DNA from: an uncultured Phycisphaerales bacterium
GTDB lineage: Bacteria; Planctomycetota; Phycisphaerae; Phycisphaerales; SM1A02
NCBI GenBank assembly: GCA_946886375.1
Contig: CAMPIL010000264.1
Coordinates: 1-5,150 of the forward strand
Direction: 5' to 3'
DNA: 5,150 nucleotides
The notes under the pieces are model-generated. The model did no database searches, had not been told where the DNA came from, and saw only the letters and a list, made by a program, of their open reading frames with translations. Of the stretch, positions 1 through 5,130 are shown piece after piece. The translations under genes were made by a program, and so were the position numbers. Position 1 is the first letter of the stretch. Each line of letters opens with the position of its first letter.

Positions 1-62
<62 letters not shown>

Positions 63-72
63 GTGGACTGGG

Positions 73-100
73 AGTGTAGCCGGACCGCCGGGCTGGTCAA
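73..100 (-). promoter_or_regulatory. Predicted sigma-70-type promoter of tRNA-Lys
   Basis: On the minus strand, TTGACC (100-95) lies 16 bases before TACACT (78-73). The first matches five of six positions of the -35 consensus and the second four of six of the -10. Transcription would start near 66, a few bases before the mature tRNA 5' end at 62. The whole element fits between the ispD stop codon and the tRNA. Confidence 0.6.
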
Positions 101-109
101 GATCGCGGA

Positions 110-928
110 TCAGAACCGCTTGTGCACGGGCCGCTCTGCGGGCGGCGGGACGCCGAGAATCGCTCTCATCAGTTTCAGATCGGCCGGCCGCGTGATCTTC
201 AGGTTCCGCACGTCGCCTTCCACGGTGTACACCGGTTCGCCCAGACGCTCGACCAACTCGGCGTCATCGGTCGCGCCTTCCAAATTGGCCTGCGCGTACG
301 CGCGGCGGAGCAGGTTGATCTCGAACACCTGCGGCGTCTGCACTTCGACCAATCCAGTGCGATCAATCGTCTGCACGACGCGTCGGGCAGGAACGGAAAC
401 TTTCCCCGCCTCGCCCAGGATCAAGTCGGCGATCGCATCGTCATCGCGCCCGCCGACGTCGACCGATTCATCGCTCACGCGCTTTACGGTGGCGTTGATG
501 GGCACGACGGGAATGACGGCGGCAAGTTTTGTCGCGGCCTGGAAGACGCGATCGAGCAGGTCGTTGGCGGCGCCCGGGCGTGCGGCGTCGTGCACGGCCA
601 CATGGGTGGTCTCGGCGGGAACGCCGTCGGGATCGTTCAGCGCGTTGCGCACGGTTTGCCAGCGATGCTCGCGCCCGCCGGCAACGATGCGGGCCCCGTG
701 AAAGCCCAGAGCCGGACCGTGCTTGGCACGGAAATCATCAAGTTCATCGGGCGGGCCGGCGACGATGATGCTGCGCACTTCTTCGCGCTTCGTGAACAGT
801 TCAACGCTGCGCAGCAGGACCGATCGGCCGCCGAGGTCCTGCGCGAGTTTGTCCACGCCCCCGCCTGCGGGGCCGTCGCTGTAGCGCGTGCTGCGGCCGG
901 CTGCGGTGATGATGACGCACACGTTCAT
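110..928 (-). CDS. ispD: 2-C-methyl-D-erythritol 4-phosphate cytidylyltransferase (IspD)
   Basis: IspD joins MEP and CTP to give CDP-methylerythritol and pyrophosphate, the third step of the non-mevalonate isoprenoid pathway in the cytoplasm. The 272-residue product has the family signatures in order: nucleotide-binding AAGRSTR (9-15) with K27, GGREHRWQTV (84-93), VHDAARP (112-118), T147 (like E. coli T140), DRTGL with R190 (like R157), QTPQVF (198-202 region), TDDAELVERLG (220-230), VEGDVRNLKIT with K244 (like K213). All expected catalytic residues are present. The family is usually about 230 residues. The excess lies mainly between T147 and R190, 43 residues apart against 17 in E. coli, in the dimerisation arm. 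The ATG at 928 leaves the usual short lead before the AAG motif. No Shine-Dalgarno sequence precedes it, but a TACACT box ends 7 bases upstream, so the message may be leaderless. A 137-base spacer with hairpins separates it from the gene upstream. Confidence 0.95.
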   Translation of the reverse strand: MNVCVIITAAGRSTRYSDGPAGGGVDKLAQDLGGRSVLLRSVELFTKREEVRSIIVAGPPDELDDFRAKHGPALGFHGARIVAGGREHRWQTVRNALNDPDGVPAETTHVAVHDAARPGAANDLLDRVFQAATKLAAVIPVVPINATVKRVSDESVDVGGRDDDAIADLILGEAGKVSVPARRVVQTIDRTGLVEVQTPQVFEINLLRRAYAQANLEGATDDAELVERLGEPVYTVEGDVRNLKITRPADLKLMRAILGVPPPAERPVHKRF

Positions 929-935
929 GACGGAA

Positions 936-941
936 AGTGTA
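936..941 (-). promoter_or_regulatory. Possible -10 box of ispD
   Basis: TACACT on the minus strand ends 7 bases before the ispD ATG, so the start point would be at or next to the start codon. The region 17 bases upstream (TCGTCA near 964-959) is a poor -35. Support comes from the same hexamer preceding tRNA-Lys and the DUF1573 gene. Confidence 0.4.
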
Positions 942-965
942 TCGGTTGCGGCACGGTGTGACGAG

Positions 966-989
966 GGGCGCGAGTGCGCAGGTGCGCCC
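966..989. repeat. GC-rich inverted repeat (hairpin 1) between the toroid gene and ispD
   Basis: GGGCGC (966-971) and GCGCCC (984-989) form a perfect 6-bp stem around a 12-base loop. It lies between the toroid gene stop and the ispD start, about 40 bases before the ispD ATG. No T-run follows on either strand, so it is not a classical intrinsic terminator. Confidence 0.35.
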
Positions 990-1012
990 GGTGGCGAGTT
1001 GAGTGCGGAACG

Positions 1013-1038
1013 GGGGGACGCGGCGGTGCGTCATCCCC
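1013..1038 (-). terminator. Terminator-like hairpin downstream of the toroid gene (no U-tract)
   Basis: GACGC (1017-1021) pairs with GCGTC (1028-1032) around a 6-base loop. After a 2-base bulge the stem continues with GGGG (1013-1016) against CCCC (1035-1038), giving 9 GC-rich pairs. It starts about 27 bases after the toroid stop codon. The minus-strand sequence after it (CGTTCCGCACTC) has no U-run, so termination would have to be Rho-assisted or inefficient. It could also stabilise the 3' end of the operon message. Confidence 0.4.
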
Positions 1039-1065
1039 GCCTTCCTCACATGCCTGCGGCCGCGA

Positions 1066-2283
1066 TCACGGCTTGGCCCAGGTGGCCGGCGCGGGTGCGT
1101 TGGGCATCATCACCACCATCATCGACATCGCTGTGCCGTAGTTCGCTGTGCGCTTGAACACGCGATCGTTCCACGTGCCTTCGGGCGAGCGCGTGGACAT
1201 GAGCAAATCGTGAATCCGGCGGCGATATTCGCCACGCTCGTGTTCGGGAAGCAGTTCCACGGCCTGGGCGGCGTGGTAATGGGCGTAGTAAAAGTAGTAC
1301 GGCGCGATGTTGTACGGCCCCATGTGCGTGCCGGTCTTGGCGCGACGCTGTTCCAGCCACTGCCAGTGCACGATGAACGCATCGATCGCGCTGCGCACGC
1401 TGGCGATGCTCGATCGTCCGGCGAGATACAGCGTGGTTTCGGCGGCGAGCATGCGGCCGACCGCGCCTGGCACGGCCTCGCGGCTCGTCTCGCCGTTCAC
1501 GCCTGAATAGCGAAACGACCCCGTGGGCGTGCGGCCTCGTTCGAGCGCGCTCAGGCCCCGCTCGATCACTTCGTGATCAACTTCGTAGCCCGATTTCTTT
1601 GCTTCAAACAAAACCTGAAGCGTGGGCGCGGTCATGAACGGCGAGGGCGGCGACACGGCATCTCGGCCTTGCGACCGCGCGTAATTCCAGCCGCCAACCT
1701 TGGCAATTTCCGTGCGTTGGATGGCATCGATGAAAAACTTGATTGTCGCTTCAACCGGATCGACCAATTCCGCAGGGGCGGCTTTTGCGTTCTTGCATTC
1801 CAGCAGAAACGCCAGGCCGTAGGTGTAGCCCCAGCCGCGCACATCGTACCCGCCGTCGTACTCTGGATTCATCAGCGGATGCTTCGCGGCATCGATGACA
1901 AAATGCACCGCTCGCACGATCGCTGACCGGCGCGGCTGGTCGTCGGTAAATCCCGGAGCGCGAAGCAGCGCGATGCCACAGATGCCTGTCCCGCCGATGC
2001 GGTAGCCGATGGGAATCTCGCCGCGCACGCGATACACGCCCTCATAGGGCCACTCGGCGGTGTGTTCGCCTTCCTGCATGTCGAGCAGACGCTGCACGCA
2101 CTGGGCGACGATTTCCTCGTGCGAAAGCGCTGCGGGCACGCTGGCGGGCTGCGCTTCTGTCTTTTCAGGTTGTGATGTCGTCTGGCCCAGTGCCGTTGGC
2201 GCGAAGGCAAACACCGCGATGAGCGCGGATAGCCACACGAAGCGCAGGCGAAAACTGAAGGTCGATGGAATTGGATGGCTCAC
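1066..2283 (-). CDS. Secreted alpha/alpha-toroid protein (prenyltransferase/squalene-oxidase-repeat-like), function unknown
   Basis: From the GTG at 2283 the product has 405 residues. A signal peptide (RLRF, hydrophobic core about 15-33, ALG/Q cleavage near 33) precedes a short Gln/Pro/Ala-rich linker and a repetitive helical domain. QW-like units recur: LLDMQEG..EW (66-78), the Gly-rich GGTG segment (97-100), GGWNYA (197-202), TGSFRYSG (254-261), GTWND (369-373). The aromatic APYYFYYAHYHAAQ (about 327-340) and terminal YGTAM..PN resemble the planctomycete branch of the terpenoid-cyclase/prenyltransferase alpha/alpha-barrel superfamily. No DxDD acid motif of squalene-hopene cyclase and no GCGEQ thioester are present, so enzyme activity is not supported. 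A TTG at 2310 would add nine residues ahead of the signal peptide and overlap the upstream gene by 17 bases. I prefer GTG because it gives a normal signal peptide and a 10-base gap after the DUF1573 stop. Neither start has a Shine-Dalgarno sequence, which suggests translational coupling. Confidence 0.85.
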   Translation of the reverse strand: MSHPIPSTFSFRLRFVWLSALIAVFAFAPTALGQTTSQPEKTEAQPASVPAALSHEEIVAQCVQRLLDMQEGEHTAEWPYEGVYRVRGEIPIGYRIGGTGICGIALLRAPGFTDDQPRRSAIVRAVHFVIDAAKHPLMNPEYDGGYDVRGWGYTYGLAFLLECKNAKAAPAELVDPVEATIKFFIDAIQRTEIAKVGGWNYARSQGRDAVSPPSPFMTAPTLQVLFEAKKSGYEVDHEVIERGLSALERGRTPTGSFRYSGVNGETSREAVPGAVGRMLAAETTLYLAGRSSIASVRSAIDAFIVHWQWLEQRRAKTGTHMGPYNIAPYYFYYAHYHAAQAVELLPEHERGEYRRRIHDLLMSTRSPEGTWNDRVFKRTANYGTAMSMMVVMMPNAPAPATWAKP

Positions 2284-2293
2284 GCCGCACAGT

Positions 2294-3430
2294 TTACTGC
2301 ACCGCAGCAATGACCGTCAGGATCGAACTTTGCCGTTCCGAATGCACCCGCAGCGTGTCGTCGATCAGCCCGGTGAATTGCTGCGCCGGGGTCAGCCGCA
2401 ATGTGCACACCGCGCCTTCTTCAGTCGGCACGATTTTGACCAGCTCCACCGAAAAATCTCGCGATTCCGAGACGGCCATCTTCGGCAGTTCATCGCTGAT
2501 GACTTTCGGAAACCGCTTGATCACGATTTCAAACTCGGTGGGCTGCCCCGCCTTGATTCCGCCGAGCAGGACGCGCTTTTCCTGAATCACCCAGGTATCG
2601 GTCCGGCGCAGCGTTCGCGATCGCAGATTGCAATCGTGACGAACCTCCAGATCAAACACCGGGCAGTCTGAACGATCGGTTTCCACGATCACCCAGCCCG
2701 GCAAGCGCTTGCCTTGCGCGTTCCTGCACGATTTCGGGTCGAAGCCGGTGAAATCCCATTTCAGGCGATAGGTGTTGCGCGGCTGATCGGCGGCTGGATT
2801 GAAATCGACGAACTGCGGAGCCTCGCCGTTCACCGCCAGCACGCGGAACGGCTTGCCATCGTTGGACAGCACTTCGTACTCGCCTGTAAGCGTCGGCTTT
2901 CCACTGGCATCCTTGAGCGCGGAGATGTACGGCGGGGTGGCGCGCACGGGCATGGTCACGAATGCCTTGACGGGCAATTCGATTTCGTCATAGCCCTGAA
3001 TTTGCACGCGCACCATGCCTTGCTTGTCGCCCATGATGGTGTTGCTGTGGTAATCAGCCTCCAGCGCGACGCTTTGCCCGGGCGCGATGACGTCGCTGGC
3101 CAGATGAATCGTGGTGCACGAGCAATCCGGCTTTGCGTACGCGATTTTCAGCCAGTTGCTGCCGAGGTTCTGCAGATACACGATGCCACTGAGCCGCTGG
3201 TTTGGCCTGACGGTTCCGAAATCAAGCGCCTCCGGACGGAACTCCAGCGGCGGCTTGCCAAGCAGGCCTTGCGGTGCAGGTGGGTGCTGGTGGCCGCCAT
3301 GTTGCGGTTCGGCGTGCTGTTGAGGATTGGCCATCGACAACGGTGCGCGTGCCGTGGCGAGAATCGCCAATGCGCACGCCATTCCGATCGAAGTTGCCCA
3401 AGAGACTTGTTGCCGAACGCGATCGCCCAT
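2294..3430 (-). CDS. Exported DUF1573-domain protein
   Basis: The 378-residue product starts with a signal peptide (basic/polar start, hydrophobic core about 14-27, likely cleavage after SMA at 34). A His-rich linker follows (about 39-49, five His), then a DUF1573 domain: LDFGTV (69-74), VYLQNLG..WLKI (84-96) and the signature CSCTT (103-107). That domain is an Ig-like beta-sandwich common in exported Bacteroidetes and Planctomycetes proteins, and its function is not settled. Two further beta-rich segments follow, about 165-265 (GWVIVETD..CPVFDLEV, with C235, C256 and C267) and 290-375, which may be more Ig-like domains without the Cys signature. The protein is soluble apart from the signal and has no lipobox. 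It probably lies in the periplasm or on the cell surface. The ATG at 3430 is fixed by a strong AGAGGAG six bases upstream. It is the first gene of a likely two-gene operon with the toroid gene. Confidence 0.88.
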   Translation of the reverse strand: MGDRVRQQVSWATSIGMACALAILATARAPLSMANPQQHAEPQHGGHQHPPAPQGLLGKPPLEFRPEALDFGTVRPNQRLSGIVYLQNLGSNWLKIAYAKPDCSCTTIHLASDVIAPGQSVALEADYHSNTIMGDKQGMVRVQIQGYDEIELPVKAFVTMPVRATPPYISALKDASGKPTLTGEYEVLSNDGKPFRVLAVNGEAPQFVDFNPAADQPRNTYRLKWDFTGFDPKSCRNAQGKRLPGWVIVETDRSDCPVFDLEVRHDCNLRSRTLRRTDTWVIQEKRVLLGGIKAGQPTEFEIVIKRFPKVISDELPKMAVSESRDFSVELVKIVPTEEGAVCTLRLTPAQQFTGLIDDTLRVHSERQSSILTVIAAVQ

Positions 3431-3436
3431 TGAAAA

Positions 3437-3443
3437 CTCCTCT
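3437..3443 (-). promoter_or_regulatory. Strong Shine-Dalgarno site of the DUF1573 gene
   Basis: AGAGGAG on the minus strand lies six bases before the ATG at 3430. It is the only clear Shine-Dalgarno sequence before any of the four genes here and it fixes this start. The operon's lead gene therefore appears to be translated in a different mode from ispD. Confidence 0.8.
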
Positions 3444-3460
3444 GAGTGCTTCTCGCCGCG

Positions 3461-3480
3461 GCCCTTGTGGCGTCAAGGGC
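3461..3480. repeat. Perfect inverted repeat in the leader of the DUF1573 operon
   Basis: GCCCTTG (3461-3467) and CAAGGGC (3474-3480) form a perfect 7-bp stem with a 6-base loop. It begins 30 bases upstream of the DUF1573 start codon and just downstream of a TACACT box, so it would lie at the very 5' end of the message or act as a DNA operator over the start point. No T-run follows on either strand. Confidence 0.5.
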
Positions 3481-3484
3481 TCAA

Positions 3485-3513
3485 AGTGTAGGACTGCCGT
3501 GCTCAACCGGGAA
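3485..3513 (-). promoter_or_regulatory. Possible promoter of the DUF1573-toroid operon
   Basis: TACACT (3490-3485, minus strand) would be the -10 box. At a 17-base spacing the -35 position is TTCCCG (3513-3508), which matches only half the consensus. The predicted start near 3478 falls inside the inverted repeat at 3461-3480 and leaves a leader of about 48 bases with the Shine-Dalgarno site. Confidence 0.35.
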
Positions 3514-3524
3514 TGAACTCCGGA

Positions 3525-3557
3525 TTGGATGTTCAACGCATGACTTTCTACTATGAT
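3525..3557 (+). promoter_or_regulatory. Possible promoter of tRNA-Leu
   Basis: TTGGAT (3525-3530) lies 18 bases before TACTAT (3549-3554) on the plus strand. An overlapping better -10 match, TATGAT (3552-3557), would need a 21-base spacer. Either places the start a few bases before the tRNA at 3569. The choice between them cannot be made by reading. Confidence 0.4.
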
Positions 3558-3568
3558 GCACCCAACAG

Positions 3569-3653
3569 GCCGGAGTGGCGGAATTGGCAGACGCGCCGGA
3601 TTCAAAATCCGGTTCCCCTTAAAGGAGTGTGGGTTCGACTCCCTCCTCCGGCA
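3569..3653 (+). tRNA. tRNA-Leu(CAA)
   Basis: Acceptor strands GCCGGAG (3569-3575) and CTCCGGC (3646-3652) pair perfectly, with discriminator A at 3653. The anticodon stem CCGGA (3596-3600)/TCCGG (3608-3612) encloses TTCAAAA, giving anticodon CAA (3603-3605), which reads UUG. A long variable arm (about 3613-3630, containing CCCCTTAAAGG) is the class II hallmark of leucine tRNAs. The T-loop is TTCGACT. The bases after 3653 are TTG, so CCA is not encoded and must be added by tRNA nucleotidyltransferase. It is the only plus-strand gene here, divergent from the DUF1573 gene and convergent with the beta-CASP nuclease. Confidence 0.97.
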
Positions 3654-3679
3654 TTGAGCGACACTGAGCGAAATTGTGG

Positions 3680-3714
3680 GCGGCCAACTACGGGGAATCG
3701 CTTCAGGTGGCCGC
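3680..3714. repeat. Inverted repeat between convergent tRNA-Leu and nuclease genes
   Basis: GCGGCCA (3680-3686) and TGGCCGC (3708-3714) form a 7-bp stem with a 21-base loop, spanning the last codons and stop of the nuclease gene. Its position between convergent genes would suit a bidirectional terminator, but the loop is long and no T-run follows on either strand. Confidence 0.25.
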
Positions 3715-5130
3715 AGAACGCTGAATCGCGAGCAGATCAACGCTCTGCTGATACTCCGGCACGTCAACATTCCAACCGGGTTGCTGGGTGATTGCAGATT
3801 GCAACGCAAGCGCCGCCGATTCCTCGCCGTGCGTCAGGAACAGGCGCGTGGGCGGCGACTGGAATTTGCCCAGCCAGAACAGCAGGGTTTTGCGGTCGGC
3901 GTGGGCGGAGATGCCGTCGAGCCGTTCGATTTTCGCTTTGACCTGATGAAAGCGGCCGTGGATGCGCACCTGCGGCTGGCCGTCCAGGATTTCGCGCCCC
4001 AGCGTGCCCTGCGCTTGATATCCCACAAAAAGAATCGTGCATTCGGATCGCGAGATGTTCTGTGACAGGTGGTGCTTGATGCGTCCGCCCGTGCACATGC
4101 CCGCCCCGGCCATGATGATGCGCGGCATGTTGGCGGTGTTGATCGCACGCGATTCCTCCACCGTCTGCACCAGTTTCAGCCCGGGAAACCGGAACGGATT
4201 GTGCCCCGCGTGCAGCATGGCGGCGGTGTCGGCATCCAGCAGCGAATCGTACCGCTGAAAAATCCGCGTCGCGTCCACCGCCATCGGACTGTCCAGGTAA
4301 ATCGCCAGTTGCGGCATGCGATTCTCGCGCACAAGTTTGCTGAAGTGGTAGATCATTTCCTGCGCACGGTCGATGGCGAAGGTGGGAATCACCACGTTGC
4401 CGCCGCGCTTCGCGGTGGAGGTCACGATACGAGCCAGTTGGTCGTCGATCCGCTCAGGCACATCGTGCTCGCGATTGCCGTAGGTTGACTCCATGATCAC
4501 CACGTCGGCGTTGGTCACGATGGCCGGATCGCGGATGAGCGGCTTGTGCCACAGTCCGATGTCGCCGGAGAAAAGGATCGTCCGATTCTGCCCGCCCTCG
4601 CGCACCGTGATCCGGATCATCGCCGAGCCAAGGATGTGACCCGCCTCAAGATATTCGACTGTGACGCGGTCGTTCAGCGCAAGCGGCTTGTTGTATTCAA
4701 TTGCCTTGAACAACTTGAAGGCTGCCTGCGCGTCATCGGCCGTATAAAGCGGAACAGGCAGGTAAGGCCCCGTCCGTCGCTCGCGCTCATGCCGGCGTTT
4801 CTTGTACGCGGCGTCTTCCTCCTGAATTTTTGCGGAATCCACCAGCACCAGCCGCGCCAGATCAATGGACGCGCCGGTGCAGAGAATGGGGTTGGAGAAT
4901 CCCTCGCGCACGAGTTTGGGAATCAAGCCGCAATGATCAAGGTGCGCGTGCGTGAGCAGCAGCGCATCGATGGTCGAGGGATCGACGGGCGAAGGATCCC
5001 AATTGCGCGAAAGAAACGGCCGCTCCTGGAACAGGCCGCAGTCGATCATCAGCCGCAATCCGCCTACGTCCAGCAGATAGCGCGAGCCTGTGACCTGCCG
5101 ATTAGCGCCGAGGAATTGCAGTTTCATCAT
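3703..5130 (-). CDS. Metallo-beta-lactamase/beta-CASP ribonuclease (CPSF73/Ysh1-like, TTHA0252 type)
   Basis: The 475-residue protein has the complete two-zinc site of RNA-acting beta-CASP enzymes. Motif 2 HAHLDH has H61, H63, D65 and H66, followed by H165 (EAGHILGS) and D190 (FSGDIG). Beta-CASP motif A is E214 (ESTYGNR), motif B H410 (SAHADR), and motif C H434 (THGEES), the seventh zinc ligand. GAGMCTGGR and the GYQAQGTLGREI segment are typical of the CPSF73/Ysh1 and Thermus TTHA0252 group rather than RNase J. The role is therefore probably cytoplasmic RNA cleavage or 5' processing, with the substrate unknown. An Arg/Lys/Glu-rich helix lies at about 101-119. There is no N-terminal KH domain as in archaeal aCPSF1, and the length suits the single-module bacterial form. 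ATG codons at 5130 and 5127 are adjacent and homologues usually start MKL.FLGA, so the second may be used. No Shine-Dalgarno sequence is visible in the 20 bases left in the window. Confidence 0.93.
   Translation of the reverse strand: MMKLQFLGANRQVTGSRYLLDVGGLRLMIDCGLFQERPFLSRNWDPSPVDPSTIDALLLTHAHLDHCGLIPKLVREGFSNPILCTGASIDLARLVLVDSAKIQEEDAAYKKRRHERERRTGPYLPVPLYTADDAQAAFKLFKAIEYNKPLALNDRVTVEYLEAGHILGSAMIRITVREGGQNRTILFSGDIGLWHKPLIRDPAIVTNADVVIMESTYGNREHDVPERIDDQLARIVTSTAKRGGNVVIPTFAIDRAQEMIYHFSKLVRENRMPQLAIYLDSPMAVDATRIFQRYDSLLDADTAAMLHAGHNPFRFPGLKLVQTVEESRAINTANMPRIIMAGAGMCTGGRIKHHLSQNISRSECTILFVGYQAQGTLGREILDGQPQVRIHGRFHQVKAKIERLDGISAHADRKTLLFWLGKFQSPPTRLFLTHGEESAALALQSAITQQPGWNVDVPEYQQSVDLLAIQRSAAT

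Noticed and set aside
122..961. Long plus-strand open frame opposite ispD (279 codons), with a similar one at 63-701
   Set aside because: It is the antisense of a clear ispD with intact motifs. GC-rich codon bias keeps such frames open, and the translation has no recognisable domain.
1100..1130. Plus-strand CATCACCACCATCATC run that would encode a His tract
   Set aside because: It is the complement of the Met/Val-rich C-terminus of the toroid protein (YGTAMSMMVVMMPN), which fits that family's usual ending. It is not a tag or a separate gene.
110..2283. An isoprenoid operon made of ispD and a prenyltransferase/squalene-cyclase-like gene
   Set aside because: The toroid protein is exported and lacks the catalytic motifs, and hairpins plus a separate promoter box lie between the genes. 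The adjacency is probably incidental.
3359..3378. Lipoprotein lipobox around C19 of the DUF1573 protein (GMAC)
   Set aside because: Position -3 is Gly rather than Leu/Val/Ile, -2 is Met, and the hydrophobic core continues past the Cys. An ordinary signal peptide fits better.
2714..3433. Plus-strand open frame of 239 codons opposite the DUF1573 gene, and another at 2060-2671
   Set aside because: Both are shadows of real minus-strand genes. The second crosses the junction of two genes, and neither shows domain-like sequence.
3569..3653. tRNA-Leu as a mobile-element attachment site
   Set aside because: I see no second copy of its 3' end in the window, no integrase, and no change in composition on either side.
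3222..3809. Minus-strand open frame of 195 codons running across tRNA-Leu
   Set aside because: It spans the antisense of a tRNA, the operon leader and the ends of two genes, so it cannot be a real protein.
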